Assembly: GCA_945957605.1 (NCBI GenBank)
Contig: CAMFLR010000006.1
Span: forward strand, 62,001 to 126,000
Length of the DNA: 64,000 nt
From: an uncultured Isosphaeraceae bacterium
GTDB taxonomy: Bacteria; Planctomycetota; Planctomycetia; Isosphaerales; Isosphaeraceae
Direction of reading: 5' to 3'
The notes under the pieces are model-generated. The model was not told the origin of the DNA. It did not search any database and saw only the letters and a program-made list of their open reading frames with translations. This document shows, piece after piece, positions 63,941 through 64,000 of the stretch. Made by a program: the position numbers and the translations under genes. Position 1 is the first letter of the stretch; each line of letters opens with the position of its first letter.

Positions 63941-64000
63941 CACAGCCGTTTAGACTCGCACGCGCGACGTGCGTTTCGTGCGCGTCCTGCCGGGAGCAGC

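Overview
The window looks like chromosomal DNA of a planctomycete. The main evidence is family content. There are two DUF1559 pilin-like genes, a 1235-residue beta-propeller/HEAT/CxxCH cytochrome protein, a subtilase with the LEGRTMLS-type N-terminal signal, a secreted TIG/PPC-domain protein, and a Lys/Ala-rich histone H1-like protein. The DNA is GC-rich, genes are short operons on both strands, and I see no phage, insertion sequence, CRISPR array or integrase. All identifications are by eye; no database search was run.

Layout. 1-2.4 kb: a membrane protein cut by the left edge, a small conserved protein, an alpha/beta hydrolase and tRNA-Glu. 2.5-8.5 kb: a secreted hydrolase, then a minus-strand signalling operon (receiver-kinase, PAS kinase, single-domain receiver) and a membrane protein. 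8.6-17.4 kb: a HEPN-like fragment, nadA, a zinc-finger/membrane/EEP protein, glgB, a MutS2 lacking its Smr domain, and a HEAT lipoprotein. 17.7-21.4 kb: a histone-like gene, an unusual 0.8-kb spacer, ruvA, ruvB and a methyltransferase. 21.4-25.9 kb: a secreted serpin, then a polyamine-type operon (pyruvoyl arginine decarboxylase, deoxyhypusine-synthase homologue) running into a Sua5-type gene, and tRNA-Asp. 26-33.2 kb: a potassium channel, a lipoprotein, two tandem lipoprotein/DUF1559 cassettes, and a MacB/Lol-like ABC pair. 33.3-37 kb: two tandem paralogous membrane proteins. 37-44.3 kb: a Tat-exported NlpC/P60-like protein, a GalU-type enzyme next to a 1123-residue GHMP-kinase/UDPGP fusion, an acyl-CoA-dehydrogenase-like gene and a Nudix protein. 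44.3-49 kb: two small membrane paralogues, an ABC exporter with a degraded nucleotide-binding domain, an ABC-2 permease and acylphosphatase. 49.2-58 kb: two secreted proteins, two SDR proteins (one lacking catalytic residues), a GyrI-like protein, an ACT protein and a subtilase. 58.3-64 kb: kdsB, a YcxB-like protein, the giant cytochrome protein and a small protein.

The signals most worth following are these. The lipoprotein/DUF1559 cassette is duplicated, with a 545-bp tract that is identical base for base. A sugar kinase/uridylyltransferase fusion sits beside galU. An ABC exporter has lost Walker A, Walker B and signature residues together. A deoxyhypusine-synthase homologue is paired with arginine decarboxylase. 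A RanBP2-type zinc finger is joined to a membrane-anchored EEP domain. A CGCG-saturated spacer lies between the histone-like gene and ruvA. None is proven to be a new system.
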